This document shows positions 49,897 to 49,955 of a stretch of 49,955 nt of DNA, piece by piece; within the stretch, counting starts at the first letter, position 1, and each line of letters begins with the position of its first letter. The notes beneath the pieces were generated by a model. The model was not told where the DNA came from and searched no databases. It was given only the letters and a program-made list of their open reading frames with translations. The translations under genes and the position numbers were made by a program. The stretch lies in the NCBI GenBank assembly GCA_022447335.1, contig JAKVCF010000001.1, forward strand, positions 1 to 49,955. Reading direction: 5' to 3'. The DNA is from Planctomycetota bacterium (lineage in GTDB: Bacteria; Planctomycetota; UBA1135).

Positions 49897-49955
49897 GTGA
49901 GCGGCGTGCAGGTCGAAAGCTTTCCGCCCCTACTTGGCGACCAACCCCGGGTTTT

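Overview
The window looks like a piece of a planctomycete chromosome. Two loci pair a cytochrome-c/DUF1549/DUF1553 protein with a DUF1501 protein. There are also a secreted sulfatase, a ThuA-like protein and many exported proteins with LamG, HEAT, CAP or carboxypeptidase-regulatory-like domains. GC content is high, by eye a little under 60 percent. The phylum is inferred from gene families only. I see no rRNA, tRNA, CRISPR array, insertion sequence or prophage. Genes are tightly packed on both strands and no gene-free stretch exceeds 300 bases. Both window ends cut into sequence I cannot complete.

Layout. 0-5.6 kb: a partial DedA membrane protein, FHA protein, sulfatase, GT4 glycosyltransferase, EEP-family hydrolase and CDF metal transporter. 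5.7-13.5 kb: a membrane-anchored regulatory-like-domain protein, then the first two enzymes of histidine degradation (HutH, HutU), separated by an EamA exporter, a HAD phosphatase, a SixA-like phosphatase and a DUF4345 protein. 13.6-17.6 kb: an SMP-30-like lipoprotein, a DEAD-box helicase and a secreted thioredoxin-like/HEAT protein. 17.6-25.6 kb, minus strand: ThuA-like protein, then PSD1-type cytochrome, DUF1501 protein and a DUF2231-cytochrome-LRR fusion. 25.6-34.4 kb: a phosphoesterase, YjbQ, an orphan adenine methylase, an exported protein, an SDR, an alpha/beta hydrolase, a KamA-type radical SAM enzyme and a peroxiredoxin whose catalytic codon is UGA. 34.4-41.7 kb: mostly exported proteins (hypothetical, CAP, N-formylglutamate-amidohydrolase-like, beta-propeller-like, M28 peptidase) plus a saccharopine-dehydrogenase-like protein. 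41.7-46.1 kb: the second PSD1/DUF1501 pair. 46.2-49.7 kb: a four-gene PhnD/C/E/E-type ABC importer.

Main observations. (1) The peroxiredoxin at 33965-34405 has TGA exactly at the peroxidatic cysteine and a perfect 6-bp hairpin at bacterial-SECIS distance, so it is very probably a selenoprotein. The oxyanion-type importer about 12 kb away could in principle supply selenium, which is a hypothesis only. (2) About half of the first-in-transcript genes carry a TAnnnT box, usually TAGAAT or TAGGCT, only 5-8 nt before the start codon, the arrangement expected of leaderless mRNAs. It also helps choose several start codons. (3) HutH has Ala-Cys-Gly where the MIO cofactor normally forms from Ala-Ser-Gly. 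(4) A strong intrinsic terminator sits between the importer's binding protein and its ATPase, with the ATPase start codon in the U-tract. (5) A perfect 28-bp palindrome lies inside the coding region at 6873-6900.
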